From contig NZ_JAMZAW010000025.1 of the NCBI RefSeq assembly GCF_024158745.1, forward strand, positions 54,954 through 118,953: a stretch of 64,000 nucleotides of DNA. The letters run 5' to 3'. Within the stretch, counting starts at the first letter, position 1, and every line of letters starts with the position of its first letter. The notes beneath the pieces are model-generated. The model ran no database searches. It was given only the letters and a program-made list of their open reading frames with translations, and had not been told where the DNA came from. Positions 1 through 7,456 of the stretch are shown in pieces. This stretch comes from Paenibacillus tyrphae. GTDB taxonomy: Bacteria > Bacillota > Bacilli > Paenibacillales > NBRC-103111. Both the position numbers and the translations under genes were made by a program.

Positions 1-388
1 TTCTTCAGCTTGTTTTAAAAACTCCGGATTTTGTTCTCTTTCTGCGCGCTCTTTCAGTTCAACTACTCCCGTGCCCATACCGAGAATGTACGAATCCAAT
101 TGCACTAAGAAATGAGCTTCATCATCCGGGTCCGTTTCTCGTCTTAATTTTTCTTTCTCGATATCGAGCTGTTTGATCCTTTTGTCCTCTGCAACAACAG
201 CATCTTGTTCCTCTTTAGTTTGATTTGGCATTGCATAGAACTGATTTACTTTAGCGTCATATTTAGATTCGAGTTCCATCAGTCTCGCTGATTTTGCAAA
301 TGGATCAATCTTTGCGATTGCGGAAGTACCGATAGCACCTGCAACTACACAACATAAAATGGTTGCTGTTACAACGAATTTTTTTCAT
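1..388 (-). pseudogene. Secreted charged protein, partial, frameshifted at an A7 tract
   Basis: The minus-strand reading frame runs off the left window edge, so the C-terminus is missing. It encodes an exported protein: hydrophobic segment FVVTATILCCVVAGAIGTSA, then a highly charged helical region rich in K, E and D. A good Shine-Dalgarno (GGAGGAAAACAG) precedes ATG at 386-388. However, ATGAAAAAAATTC puts the start codon one base out of frame with the signal peptide, and the in-frame codon just upstream is TGA. Six A instead of seven would give MKKFVVTATI, a textbook signal peptide. The shift could be real decay, transcriptional slippage on A7 (379-385), or a sequencing error. The family is not recognised. 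Confidence 0.55.
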
Positions 389-716
389 TCTGTTTTCCTC
401 CGATTCCACTCAAATTAGTTCGAGGCATATTTGATTTTAATGGAATAGACATAAGCTGAGGTGCCATTATCCAGCCTTTTTTAATGATTTGCTTAAGATC
501 TCCACCGCTAAACCAATTAGCGTAATTGTCATCATTAGTCGAGTGTTGAGATACATACAGATTGCCGCCCCCATAGGAATCTACCGTTACGGTATGGGTT
601 GTATGGCCGCTACTATCCACAAATTGAACTTGATCCCCAAGCCAGAGGTCTGGTGATCGGAAGCACTAGCATAATTGTTGCCATGAACGCCAACAAAATT
701 TTTTCAATTTTTCCTT
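369..716 (-). pseudogene. Amidase_6-like (PF12671-type) secreted protein remnant
   Basis: The distal part (369-620) reads THTVTVDSYGGGNLYVSQHS and then NYANWFSGG, which resembles the C-terminal half of the putative amidase domain of Bacillus spore or cell-wall associated proteins (H-T-x-x-V followed by V-S-Q-H-S/T). Upstream, a signal-peptide-like stretch (ILLAFMATIMLVLPITR) lies in another frame, and the frames join near a run of four C (635-638, forward strand). Most of the family's N-terminal domain is absent, so this is a short degraded copy. Its end overlaps the ribosome site of the next minus-strand gene, suggesting a former two-gene operon. Family assignment is by pattern only. Confidence 0.4.
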
Positions 717-817
717 TACTTCAATAAACCGCCATAAATACATATTTAAAAATACCATATTTTAAAAATAGTGTAAATTATAATATAGTATCTTACATAA
801 AAGGAGCGTTGGTATTA

Positions 818-985
818 TTGAGAAATATGATTATTAATTTGATTTCTTCGTTTTTGTTGGGGATTTTTGCTTTATATTTATTTACAAGAACCTTAGAACT
901 AAAAGGTGTAATCATTTGCTTGATAGGTGTAGGGATCTTGGCGCTAGGTTATCTTGTGGTTTACCTAGTCAAGAAGTTGAAATAA
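818..985 (+). CDS. Small two-helix membrane protein
   Basis: A 55-codon frame starts at TTG 818, seven bases after AAAGGAG (an internal ATG at 827 is possible). It contains two hydrophobic segments, about residues 4-23 (MIINLISSFLLGIFALYLFT) and 31-50 (IICLIGVGILALGYLVVYLV), ending in KKLK. This is a short bitopic or hairpin integral membrane protein with a positively charged cytoplasmic tail. No family was recognised. It stands alone, divergent from the amidase remnant and convergent with the next minus-strand gene. Confidence 0.5.
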   Translation: MRNMIINLISSFLLGIFALYLFTRTLELKGVIICLIGVGILALGYLVVYLVKKLK

Positions 986-1125
986 ACACACTTGCTGCAC
1001 TCAGCATTAGTACGCCTTCAACGCTTAAATACATCGAAGCTGAGGCTGACCATTATTTTAGTAATGACGGCGTACTAGCTTGCACCAATAGTTGTCGGCA
1101 ATGACCTTCCGGTAATCTAGGGCCG

Positions 1126-1359
1126 CTAGTGTCCCGTTTTGTCTGCCCGATAAAAGAACAATCGCTCGCGTAAAATCTTTTCAATTTGCTCCTCGCTATA
1201 ACCAAGCTCGGCCAATCTTCGGGCGGCAAACCCGGCACCTGTCGATGCCCTGTATACCGCGTCATGTAAATCCTTAATGCCGTATAATCGTTCAAAGATT
1301 GCGCCGATCCGGGCAATAGACAATCCGCTCCTCACTTTCCCCGACCAATAACTTTTCAT
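1126..1359 (-). CDS. Hypothetical small protein
   Basis: A 77-residue protein, ATG at 1357-1359, preceded by GAAGGGGTG. The sequence is soluble and mostly helical, with a C-terminal segment LAELGYSEEQIEKILRERLF that resembles a small helical module such as a UBA-like or HTH-like turn, but no family can be named. It starts 6 bases after the stop of the frameshifted Spo0E-like gene, so the two probably formed one operon. Confidence 0.4.
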   Translation of the reverse strand: MKSYWSGKVRSGLSIARIGAIFERLYGIKDLHDAVYRASTGAGFAARRLAELGYSEEQIEKILRERLFFYRADKTGH

Positions 1360-1365
1360 ACTGTA

Positions 1366-1550
1366 TCATCCACACCCCTTCAGCTTCAGCTTAGAAGAAG
1401 ACTTTTGCGCCATCAGAATATACCGATCTAAACGCTGGCTGAGTTTCACCACCTCCTTATCCGAAAACGAACCCTTTTTCTCAACTAACCGTACTAATTG
1501 CCGCTGTAATTTTCTGATTTTCCACTTTAGCTTTTATTTATATCACCCAT
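1366..1550 (-). pseudogene. Spo0E-like aspartyl-phosphate phosphatase, one-base frameshift
   Basis: The readable part contains SDKEVVKLSQRLDRYILMAQ, the Spo0E signature (S-x-x-x-V-x-x-L-S-Q-x-L-D). Spo0E proteins dephosphorylate Spo0A~P and delay sporulation. The motif frame has a TAA upstream and no start codon. ATG at 1548-1550 opens a frame that would join it if the A4 run (1532-1535) had one more A, giving a normal-length protein of about 60 residues. Either a recent frameshift or a base-calling error. Confidence 0.55.
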
Positions 1551-1633
1551 CCCTCGAATTCAATTATAATACTAATATTCCAAATAAAGGGCATTTAAAT
1601 TTTATGAAGAATTTTTCTTTACACAAAAAAAAA

Positions 1634-1656
1634 GCACTCTGCTTTGGGCAGAATGC
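1634..1656 (-). terminator. Rho-independent terminator after the peptide gene
   Basis: On the minus strand, GCATTCTGC and GCAGAGTGC form a 9-bp stem with one G-T pair, followed by nine T (A run at 1625-1633). It ends the receptor-peptide operon. Confidence 0.85.
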
Positions 1657-1687
1657 TTCAAGGGATGGGTGTTGATTGTTCAACATG

Positions 1688-1813
1688 TTAACCTTCGGAA
1701 CCATGTTGGTCAAGCGGTTTGATCATTGAGCCGTCACTTGGACCTGGCACAAAAGGCCCGGCTGTACCAAATAGCCCCAATGCGATGACCAGAGCCAGGA
1801 AATAAGCCTTCAT
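1688..1813 (-). CDS. Phr-like exported pro-peptide (quorum-sensing signal precursor)
   Basis: A 41-residue open frame, too short for usual gene calling, begins at ATG 1811-1813 with an excellent ribosome site (GAGGAGGTG) that overlaps the last codons of the receptor gene upstream. It reads M-K-A-Y, then a hydrophobic core (FLALVIALGLFGTAG), a proline-rich cleavage region, and a polar tail ending PLDQHGSEG. Length, signal sequence and short hydrophilic C-terminus match pro-peptides of RRNPP systems (Phr, NprX, AimP types): exported, cleaved, re-imported by an oligopeptide permease, then bound by the cognate TPR receptor. The mature peptide is probably the last 5-10 residues; its exact ends cannot be read from sequence. 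Its terminator follows at once. Confidence 0.75.
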   Translation of the reverse strand: MKAYFLALVIALGLFGTAGPFVPGPSDGSMIKPLDQHGSEG

Positions 1814-1818
1814 TCAAA

Positions 1819-3150
1819 TTACACCTCCTCTCTCACCCCCACGACTGACCGATACGTCTTCAATTGCTGAGCTGATGCCCGTTCTCGATAGGTTTCAAAT
1901 AACGAGACACATTGAAAACCATCTTCATACCTTTTCATATCGTTAGCCAAGGAAAGAGAACGTAGTGTCTCATCGAGTCCCTCTTGAATTCGGCCATGCC
2001 TGAACTCATAAATAGCTTTTTGATACCTATATTGAAGATGTCGATCCGAAAGAATTAGATTACTGTTAAATATATCGAAACGTTCAATTGATCCAGAAAA
2101 ACGCGCCAAAATATGATCAACATTGAACCCATATGTATTCGCAGACGTAATGATAGCAATCAGCCCGGCCACAATGTCATTTAACCGGTTAAGGCTCGCC
2201 AGATAATCGGCATATTCGTGAATAATACCTTCGTTTCCAGATAGCACTTCAAGCGTGTATAAATTCGCTTTCCCCCAAATCTTAAACTGTTCCACTTCTT
2301 TCTGGCCAGATTCATCGAGGGGTTCGAACCATTCCAGATTAGCATAGCTATGCACATATTTCTTCGACTGCTCATAGAACCCTTGCATTTCAAGCACAAG
2401 ACCTTTATACAGAAGTCCCATACCATAATAATAAACGGAATGCCGTTTAGGCGCTACCTCTTCATCACCGCATAGAACAGTACTTAGCTCCACCAGCTCG
2501 CCCGCATATTCTTCAACCTCGATCCACTTTTTTAATGAAAAACAAACTCGCGCTAATTGGAATAACGCGTCCAAACGAAAGCCCTCCGGTAACCGGTTTC
2601 GAAACGGATCAAATCGGATAACGGCCTTCCAATTCTTTTCCGCATCCGTACCTTGAGTGACCGTAAATAACCTATAGTGACTCATCGCGAGCATCTCAGA
2701 AAAGCTGTCTTTGACGTTCTCCATAACAAGCTCATAAAAGCGTTCCGATTCTTTTTGTTTCCCCTTATGAAATAGCTTCTCTGCTGCCGCAAAGATGACT
2801 TTAACGTTTTTCGGGTTATCGAGAATTTTAGATACGACGGCGTCAATACAATCATTTCGGCCCACTTCCGCACATCGTACCAAATAAGGAACTAACCGTG
2901 GCCGGGACAATCTTTCTTCGGAGATGCATTCTTCCGTGTACAGCTCATACAACCATCCAGGCACCTTTCCGAAAACATTGCCCAAGGCATCTAGTTGGTT
3001 TATCGTCATTGATCGGGAAATGCCATTCAAGGCCATACTTAGATTACCTGGGTTAATCCCAGAGAGTTCCGCCAATTGATTGATATTATAACCATGCAGC
3101 TTCATTTGGTCTTCAATTTCCCAACGCAAAGAGCGATTAACGACCCGCAC
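1819..3150 (-). CDS. RRNPP-family HTH-TPR transcriptional regulator (peptide receptor)
   Basis: A 443-residue protein with GTG start at 3148-3150 and AGGGGAGG upstream. Residues about 8-65 are an Xre-type helix-turn-helix (INQLAELSGINPGNLSMALN). The rest is all-helical with TPR-like repeats (for example KGKQKESERFYELVMENVKD and FQLARVCFSLKKWIEVEEYA), the peptide-binding scaffold of NprR, PlcR, Rgg and AimR receptors. The length is typical of NprR/AimR-like members. The tiny pro-peptide gene directly downstream, sharing its ribosome site with the 3' end of this gene, makes a receptor-signal cassette. Regulated targets are unknown; autoregulation is plausible from the direct repeat in its promoter. 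Confidence 0.8.
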   Translation of the reverse strand: MRVVNRSLRWEIEDQMKLHGYNINQLAELSGINPGNLSMALNGISRSMTINQLDALGNVFGKVPGWLYELYTEECISEERLSRPRLVPYLVRCAEVGRNDCIDAVVSKILDNPKNVKVIFAAAEKLFHKGKQKESERFYELVMENVKDSFSEMLAMSHYRLFTVTQGTDAEKNWKAVIRFDPFRNRLPEGFRLDALFQLARVCFSLKKWIEVEEYAGELVELSTVLCGDEEVAPKRHSVYYYGMGLLYKGLVLEMQGFYEQSKKYVHSYANLEWFEPLDESGQKEVEQFKIWGKANLYTLEVLSGNEGIIHEYADYLASLNRLNDIVAGLIAIITSANTYGFNVDHILARFSGSIERFDIFNSNLILSDRHLQYRYQKAIYEFRHGRIQEGLDETLRSLSLANDMKRYEDGFQCVSLFETYRERASAQQLKTYRSVVGVREEV

Positions 3151-3180
3151 GAAAAAACCAACCTCCCCTAAAAATATAAA

Positions 3181-3199
3181 ACAATATTACCACAATATT
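3181..3199 (-). promoter_or_regulatory. Direct repeat in the receptor promoter, candidate operator
   Basis: ACAATATT occurs at 3181-3188 and again at 3192-3199, an 11-bp period (one helical turn). It lies 31-49 bases upstream of the receptor GTG, in the position of the minus-strand -10 region (TAATAT, TATATT). A binding site for the receptor itself is the simplest reading; this is inference. Confidence 0.4.
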
Positions 3200-3206
3200 C
3201 CATAAA

Positions 3207-3575
3207 AATAAATAAAAAATTTACAGTTGTTAAAATAACGAGGTTGATGTTTACATATAGTAAAATTCGATTCTTCCATAACCTTCGGCCACTCTTGATG
3301 AAACAAGCTTTTTTCCGTTTTGCATAGGATGGAGGTTGCGAAAGGGAATTACTCGAATATTAACCTTTGGTGAAGAGACGATGTTAGCTTCCGGTGTATC
3401 GTACCTGTCCCTCCCTTCCATTATGCGAAATTCGTCATATATACGACGATTTTGTAGACTTATGGAAAATTACGCTGGCGGAAGCTTTTTTGAAAAATGT
3501 GTGAGTCGGCCCCAAACAATTTGTCCAATTCTCCCATACATTGTAATCGATCGTGATATAAAGGAGGAGCAAGCG
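3207..3575. other. AT-rich intergenic region
   Basis: Divergent region between the receptor gene and the small Sm-like gene. An open frame continues upstream of 3576 to 3336 but has no convincing ribosome site or coding character. Nothing else recognised. Confidence 0.5.
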
Positions 3576-3845
3576 ATGGCATCGAATAAAGGAAAATTTA
3601 AATTTAATCATAATTTGCTGCGAAAGCTATTGCTCAAAAAGGAAAAGATCCGAGTTGTAACAAATGCTCGTACTTTCACTGGCACTCTTATTTGTTTTGA
3701 CGTATTTGTACTAACTCTAAGAGTAAGACACTCAGGAAAAACTCGTTTTATTACCATTCCTCAGAATAAAATCGATGCGATTATTGGTTCTGTCGGACCC
3801 CAGCCCCAGTACCATCATGGTGGGTACGGTCTATGCAGGATGTGA
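3576..3845 (+). CDS. Small Sm-like/DUF2642-like protein
   Basis: An 89-residue protein. ATG 3576 is chosen because AAAGGAGGAG lies 6-7 bases upstream; the longer open frame from 3336 lacks a site. The core (VVTNARTFTGTLICFDVFVL followed by an I-P-x-x-K-I-D-A-I-I motif) alternates beta strands as in the short Sm-fold-like proteins of spore-forming Bacillota (DUF2642 style). The tail is rich in G, H and Y (PQPQYHHGGYG), as in coat-associated proteins. Function is not established and the family match is by pattern. Confidence 0.5.
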   Translation: MASNKGKFKFNHNLLRKLLLKKEKIRVVTNARTFTGTLICFDVFVLTLRVRHSGKTRFITIPQNKIDAIIGSVGPQPQYHHGGYGLCRM

Positions 3846-3901
3846 TCGTCTATGCAGATATTTGTTTAAGAAGCGTCAACCTATAGAGGGTTAGAATGCG
3901 A

Positions 3902-3933
3902 AAGCTCAAGCCGATCCAGGCTTGGGCTTTTTC
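3902..3933 (+). terminator. Rho-independent terminator
   Basis: AAGCTCAAGCC and GGCTTGGGCTT form an 11-bp stem with a 6-base loop, followed by TTTTC. It ends transcription of the Sm-like gene. Confidence 0.85.
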
Positions 3934-4016
3934 TTCTGGCCGTACCGAGGGTGCCCAACTTACAAGCATTTCGCTTGTCCATCGCATAAGGTGTAATCAT
4001 GAAAGGAGTGGGTGGA

Positions 4017-4931
4017 TTGACGAAAATCACAATCGCTGCAGTCGGGGATTTGTTGATGAAAAAGAAGATGATCGCCTCGGCCGCGCGGGAAGGCGGATTC
4101 GCCCCTATTTTTGCCAAAGTGAAACCCTATCTGCGGAAAGCCGATTTAACGATAGGCAATCTGGAGACAACCTTCTCCGGCAAAAATTTTCGCGAAGAGC
4201 CCGGAAAACTGTTGTTCAGCTCCCCGGACAAATTCGCTGCTACGCTCCGGAACTTGGGCTTCGATGTATTAGGCACAGCCAATAACCATTGTATGGACGG
4301 GAAACGATCCGGTTTGAAGCGGACATTAAACGTCCTCGATCGACACGGTCTGCGACATACGGGCACGTATCGCTCCGCCCGGGAAGCCCGCCGGAAACTG
4401 ATTGTTAACGTAAAGGGAATAAAAATCGGAATATTGGCTTATACGAAAGGAACGAACGGGATCCCCGTGCCGAAGCCGTGGTTAGTCAACAGGCTAAACC
4501 GGAAAAAAATGATAGCAGACGTGCGCAGCATGAAGAGTAGAACAGATTTTATCATCGCTTGCCTGCATTTCGGGAAAGAATTTCGAACTTATCCCGACCG
4601 CAACCAAATCCGGCTCATGCGGCTGTTGTTTAAGAATGGTGTGAATGTCGTGCTGGGAGCGCATCCCCATGTGCTGCATCCGATAAGAATGTTTAAGGTG
4701 AAGGACAGCGACGGACTCGTTAGAAATCGGGTAGCGGCGTCTTCTCTAGGAAATTTCGTATCCACCGAACTTCCCCGGCATACCGCTAGACTGCGAGGAA
4801 CAATCTTGATGTTAACCTTGACGAAAAATGCAAAAGGGATAACGGATGTGTTGAAAATGTCATGTGTGCCAACCTGCATTTTGCAAAATATAGGGAAGAA
4901 AAACGTTTATCGGGTTGTGCCGGATGGATAG
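4017..4931 (+). CDS. CapA family protein (poly-gamma-glutamate capsule-type)
   Basis: A protein of 304 residues if TTG 4017 is used. AAAGGAGTG lies 7-8 bases upstream and the domain begins at once (ITIAAVGDLLM). An ATG at 3999 is in frame but sits over the ribosome site. Family motifs in order: AVGDLLM, a G-N-L-E-T-T segment near residue 40, LGTANNHCMDG near 85, and LGAHPHVLHP near 215, the conserved metal-binding positions of the CapA/PgsA metallophosphoesterase-like fold (PF09587). Typical CapA proteins are membrane-anchored and 350-400 residues; this one has no signal or anchor, so it may act in the cytoplasm. No capB/capC neighbours are present, so a role in capsule making is not supported by context. 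Confidence 0.8.
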   Translation: MTKITIAAVGDLLMKKKMIASAAREGGFAPIFAKVKPYLRKADLTIGNLETTFSGKNFREEPGKLLFSSPDKFAATLRNLGFDVLGTANNHCMDGKRSGLKRTLNVLDRHGLRHTGTYRSAREARRKLIVNVKGIKIGILAYTKGTNGIPVPKPWLVNRLNRKKMIADVRSMKSRTDFIIACLHFGKEFRTYPDRNQIRLMRLLFKNGVNVVLGAHPHVLHPIRMFKVKDSDGLVRNRVAASSLGNFVSTELPRHTARLRGTILMLTLTKNAKGITDVLKMSCVPTCILQNIGKKNVYRVVPDG

Positions 4932-4963
4932 AACGGATATCGGCAAAAGAGCTGCTAAACCGG

Positions 4964-4990
4964 AAGGTCTCCGACAAGGAGATCTTTTTT
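4964..4990 (+). terminator. Rho-independent terminator
   Basis: AAGGTCTCC and GGAGATCTT form a 9-bp stem (one G-T pair) followed by a T run; it ends the capA-like gene. Confidence 0.85.
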
Positions 4991-5025
4991 TGTGTGTGCG
5001 GAATGGGAAGTGGAGACATGATCAT

Positions 5026-5057
5026 AAAGCCTCGGCATTATCGCACTGAGGCTTTTT
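5026..5057 (+). terminator. Second terminator-like hairpin
   Basis: AAAGCCTC and GAGGCTTTTT arms with a 14-base loop, followed by AATG. It insulates the next operon from upstream transcription. Confidence 0.65.
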
Positions 5058-5079
5058 AATGCTGAGTTTAAAAATGTTG

Positions 5080-5132
5080 TTGACACGACACCGAATGGTG
5101 TCCTATAATCAAATCGTCACCGAATGGTGTCC
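5080..5132 (+). promoter_or_regulatory. SigA promoter with two ArsR-type operators
   Basis: TTGACA (5080-5085) and TATAAT (5104-5109) are 18 bases apart. The spacer holds the inverted repeat GACACC-GAAT-GGTGTC (5087-5102). The element CACCGAATGGTGTCC recurs at 5118-5132, 29 bases further on. One operator lies between -35 and -10 and the other over the transcription start, a classic repressor arrangement. The ArsR protein encoded by the second gene of the operon is the likely ligand. Confidence 0.8.
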
Positions 5133-5208
5133 AATTAGCAGTTAGTCATTTGGAAAGTTTGGAACCTGAATAAGCTTCACTTGAAACAATTATGAGGAGG
5201 AAACAACC

Positions 5209-5601
5209 GTGAAAGTAGGAACCCAGCCCCGAGGAAAAATGATTGCTTATTGGACAGTCACATTACTACTCGCAGCAGCTGTTATGTTAAGTGGTATCGG
5301 GCAACTGATGCAATATGGGGGAAACATCGAGTTAGTGACGAATCTTGGTTACCCCTTATACGTCTTGACCATTCTCGGGATTTGGAAAGTGCTTGGAGCC
5401 ATCGCTCTTGTTGTGCCAGGTTTTCCTCGGCTTAAAGAATGGGTTCACGCGGGTATCTTCTTTTTAATGACTGGTGCGGCTTTATCTCATGCGTTTGCTA
5501 ACGATTATGGCGATTACGGGTTTGCTATGATCCTTCCGCTTTCATATGCTGCACTAAATATCGCCTCGTGGGCGTTACGTCCGAAGAGCCGCAGACTTTA
5601 A
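5209..5601 (+). CDS. DoxX-like integral membrane protein
   Basis: A 130-residue protein with four hydrophobic segments, about residues 12-30, 46-68, 76-94 and 102-120 (motif LGIWKVLGAIALVVPGFPRL), as in the DoxX-like family (PF13564). GTG/ATG choice: ATGAAAG preceded by GAGGAGGAAA gives the start used. Members often sit with ArsR regulators and SRPBCC proteins and are linked to membrane redox or stress functions, but no biochemical role is established. It is the first gene of an operon with arsR and an SRPBCC gene, under the double operator upstream. Confidence 0.8.
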   Translation: MKVGTQPRGKMIAYWTVTLLLAAAVMLSGIGQLMQYGGNIELVTNLGYPLYVLTILGIWKVLGAIALVVPGFPRLKEWVHAGIFFLMTGAALSHAFANDYGDYGFAMILPLSYAALNIASWALRPKSRRL

Positions 5602-5682
5602 GGAGGTGGTGAAATTAACGGCTGTCCCTTCGTACCGCCAATAGATTTCTACTACAGAAAATAATATTTAGGAGAGGGTGTT

Positions 5683-6012
5683 GTGAGCGAGAACAACCCG
5701 TTGCGGGATGTGTTTGACGCGATTGCAGATCCAACTAGGCGCCGACTGATTCGTCTGTTAGCAGAGAAAGAGGAGATACCGCTTCATGAGTTAACGGCAC
5801 AGTTTCCAATGGGCCGGACAGCGGTTTCCAAGCATTTGACAATCCTTAAAGAGGCCGGACTGGTCCTTGACCGAAAAGTCGGCAGAGAAACGCGATTTAG
5901 GCTTAATGCCTCTCCACTCAGAGAAATTCAAGATTGGGTGGCTTTCTATAGCAAGTTCTGGAGTATGAATATGTTGCGCTTGAACCAACTATTAGAGGAG
6001 GAAGAAGAATGA
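5683..6012 (+). CDS. ArsR-family transcriptional repressor
   Basis: A 109-residue winged-helix protein, GTG start at 5683 after GGAGAGGGTG. The DNA-binding segment is FPMGRTAVSKHLTILKEAGL, with ADPTRRRLIRLLAE as helix 1-2. No cysteine metal-site motif (ELCVCDL) is visible, so it is not a classical arsenic or metal sensor; it resembles the ArsR proteins paired with AHSA1/SRPBCC partners (B. subtilis YdfF-type pairs). It overlaps the next gene by 4 bases (ATGA), implying coupled translation. It probably represses its own operon at the two CACCGAATGGTG sites. Confidence 0.85.
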   Translation: MSENNPLRDVFDAIADPTRRRLIRLLAEKEEIPLHELTAQFPMGRTAVSKHLTILKEAGLVLDRKVGRETRFRLNASPLREIQDWVAFYSKFWSMNMLRLNQLLEEEEE

Positions 6013-6431
6013 GTTTAACATTATCCTTGGATTTTCAGTACACGACATCGATCGAGAAGCTTTGGTCCGCCTTAACCGATTCAAGCAAGCTTGCCAAGTG
6101 GGTGGTCAACATCCACACCGGTCAGGCGATGGAAAATGATTTTAAGCCCGCCGTAGGACACCGTTTTCAGTTTCGCACGCAGCCGACCGAATGGTGGGAT
6201 GGAATTGTTGACGGCGAAGTGCTTATCGTGGACGCACCAAACCGGTTGTCCTATACTTGGGCCAGCGGAGGAGAGAAACATACGGTCACCTGGACGCTGC
6301 AGGATTTAGGGGATGGAAAGGTTAACCTTCATCTCGAACAAACCGGAATCTCCAATGCTCAAGCGCTCAATGGAGCTAAGTATGGCTGGAGTAATTGGTG
6401 CGGCGGGCTTGAAAAGGTGTTGGAACAATAA
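6009..6431 (+). CDS. SRPBCC/AHSA1-type protein, ArsR partner
   Basis: A 140-residue single-domain START/Bet v1-like protein. Typical features: LDFQYTTSIEKLWSALTDSS at the N-terminus, a central W-W-D-G-I-V-D-G-E-V strand pair and a C-terminal helix (GWSNWCGGLEKVL). The fold forms a hydrophobic pocket that binds a small lipophilic ligand. Translationally coupled to the arsR gene, it may deliver or sense the inducer of this operon; the ligand is unknown. Confidence 0.8.
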   Translation: MSLTLSLDFQYTTSIEKLWSALTDSSKLAKWVVNIHTGQAMENDFKPAVGHRFQFRTQPTEWWDGIVDGEVLIVDAPNRLSYTWASGGEKHTVTWTLQDLGDGKVNLHLEQTGISNAQALNGAKYGWSNWCGGLEKVLEQ

Positions 6432-6441
6432 CCACTACGCA

Positions 6442-6469
6442 AAGCGCATGCCGATGTCGGCATGCGCTT
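6442..6469. terminator. Bidirectional terminator between convergent genes
   Basis: AAGCGCATGCCGA-TG-TCGGCATGCGCTT is a near-perfect 13-bp hairpin between the plus-strand SRPBCC gene and the convergent minus-strand SRPBCC gene. Confidence 0.8.
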
Positions 6470-6487
6470 CTAAGGCTGCGAATGATC

Positions 6488-6922
6488 TTATTCTTCTTTA
6501 GCGGTTTCCACATACTGTTTGAAATTGTCTGCAATCGCCTGCCACCCGGCTTGCTGCATCTCGACGCTGTTGGTCTCTTCCGCTTCGAACGATGTGATGA
6601 TTTTCGTGTCGTTGTCTTGGCGAATAAAAACGATCTTCACTTTTCTACCGTCGGCGATCGTATAGGAGATGCTCTCGTTAATGCTCACCTCGTCGTATAC
6701 TCCGCTGAAATCAAATCCAAAGCTGCCGTCTTTGGCTTCCATTCTCGAGAGGAATTTACCGCCGACCCTCAGATCATTCTCGGCGTATGGCGTGTGCCAA
6801 TCATCGGAAGCCTTATTCCATTGCGTGATATGCTTCGGATCCGTCCAATAGTTCCACACGCTTTCGACGGGAGAATGAACGATCGTTTCCACTGTTATCG
6901 TTACCGGATTACCTGTTCCCAT
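6488..6922 (-). CDS. SRPBCC/AHSA1-type protein
   Basis: A 144-residue protein, ATG 6920-6922 with AAGGAGGATATGTA upstream. Features of the AHSA1 group: VTITVETIVHSPVESVWNYW at the start, D-W-H-T-P-Y near residue 41, and a C-terminal helix GWQAIADNFKQYVE. It resembles B. subtilis YndB-type proteins. It is a distant paralogue of the neighbour at 6009-6431, arranged convergently. No cofactor motif is visible; ligand unknown. Confidence 0.8.
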   Translation of the reverse strand: MGTGNPVTITVETIVHSPVESVWNYWTDPKHITQWNKASDDWHTPYAENDLRVGGKFLSRMEAKDGSFGFDFSGVYDEVSINESISYTIADGRKVKIVFIRQDNDTKIITSFEAEETNSVEMQQAGWQAIADNFKQYVETAKEE

Positions 6923-6986
6923 TACATATCCTCCTTGGTGTTAAGATACACAATTTGCCTACACCTATTATAGCATGAAGCGGCAG

Positions 6987-7091
6987 CTAGATTTCTTTTC
7001 GATTGCTATTATACAAATCTCCCAGACGCCTCCAGATACGGGATAAGATCTGCTGACCTTCAGCGTCGTCTTGTTCTCGCTGGTCGCGCAA
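6987..7091 (-). pseudogene. Short degraded reading frame
   Basis: A 34-codon minus-strand tail (L-R-D-Q-R-E-Q-D-D-A-E-G then RIWRRLGDLYNSNRKEI) has coding-like composition but no start context and a stop immediately upstream. It looks like the C-terminal stub of a lost gene. Unrecognised. Confidence 0.2.
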
Positions 7092-7456
7092 GGGCTCAGA
7101 TTAAAAAAACGCTAGTTCTCAAGCTCGGACAGAGCAAAAAATAGACACCCGGATACTATCGGTCCCGAAGGAGCGGCTTCTTCTCCCCCGCGGCCCTAGT
7201 AATCGGGTACGCAGCGCTTCGCATGTGATGATGTGCATGTTTCCAATCGCTGAATCTAATGTACATCGCTACTTTTCTTTAAATTTTAAACCAGAAAGGG
7301 TGTACCAGCAGTGCCGATGTCAACATCGAGATCGTCCCACGGATCATACCAATAGCTCTGTTTAACTCGGATGCACCTCCTCCCTTAATGGAAACATAAT
7401 GCTAAGAATAAGCGTCTAAATAATTAATGGGTTGAAAACAAAGGAGTGATAATCTC
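7092..7456. other. Non-coding stretch at the island boundary
   Basis: No supported gene. On the minus strand a very short hydrophobic frame (IRGTISMLTSALLVHPFWF) follows GGGAGGAGG near 7380, but its start is unclear. Base composition falls from GC-rich to AT-rich here, marking the left edge of the 7.4-16.4 kb accessory island. Confidence 0.35.

Noticed and set aside
1053..1316. Alternative frame overlapping the 77-residue gene
   Set aside because: Overlaps fully with the better-supported frame 1126-1359 and has no ribosome site.
3336..3575. N-terminal extension of the Sm-like protein
   Set aside because: The extension has no coding character, and ATG 3576 has a strong Shine-Dalgarno.
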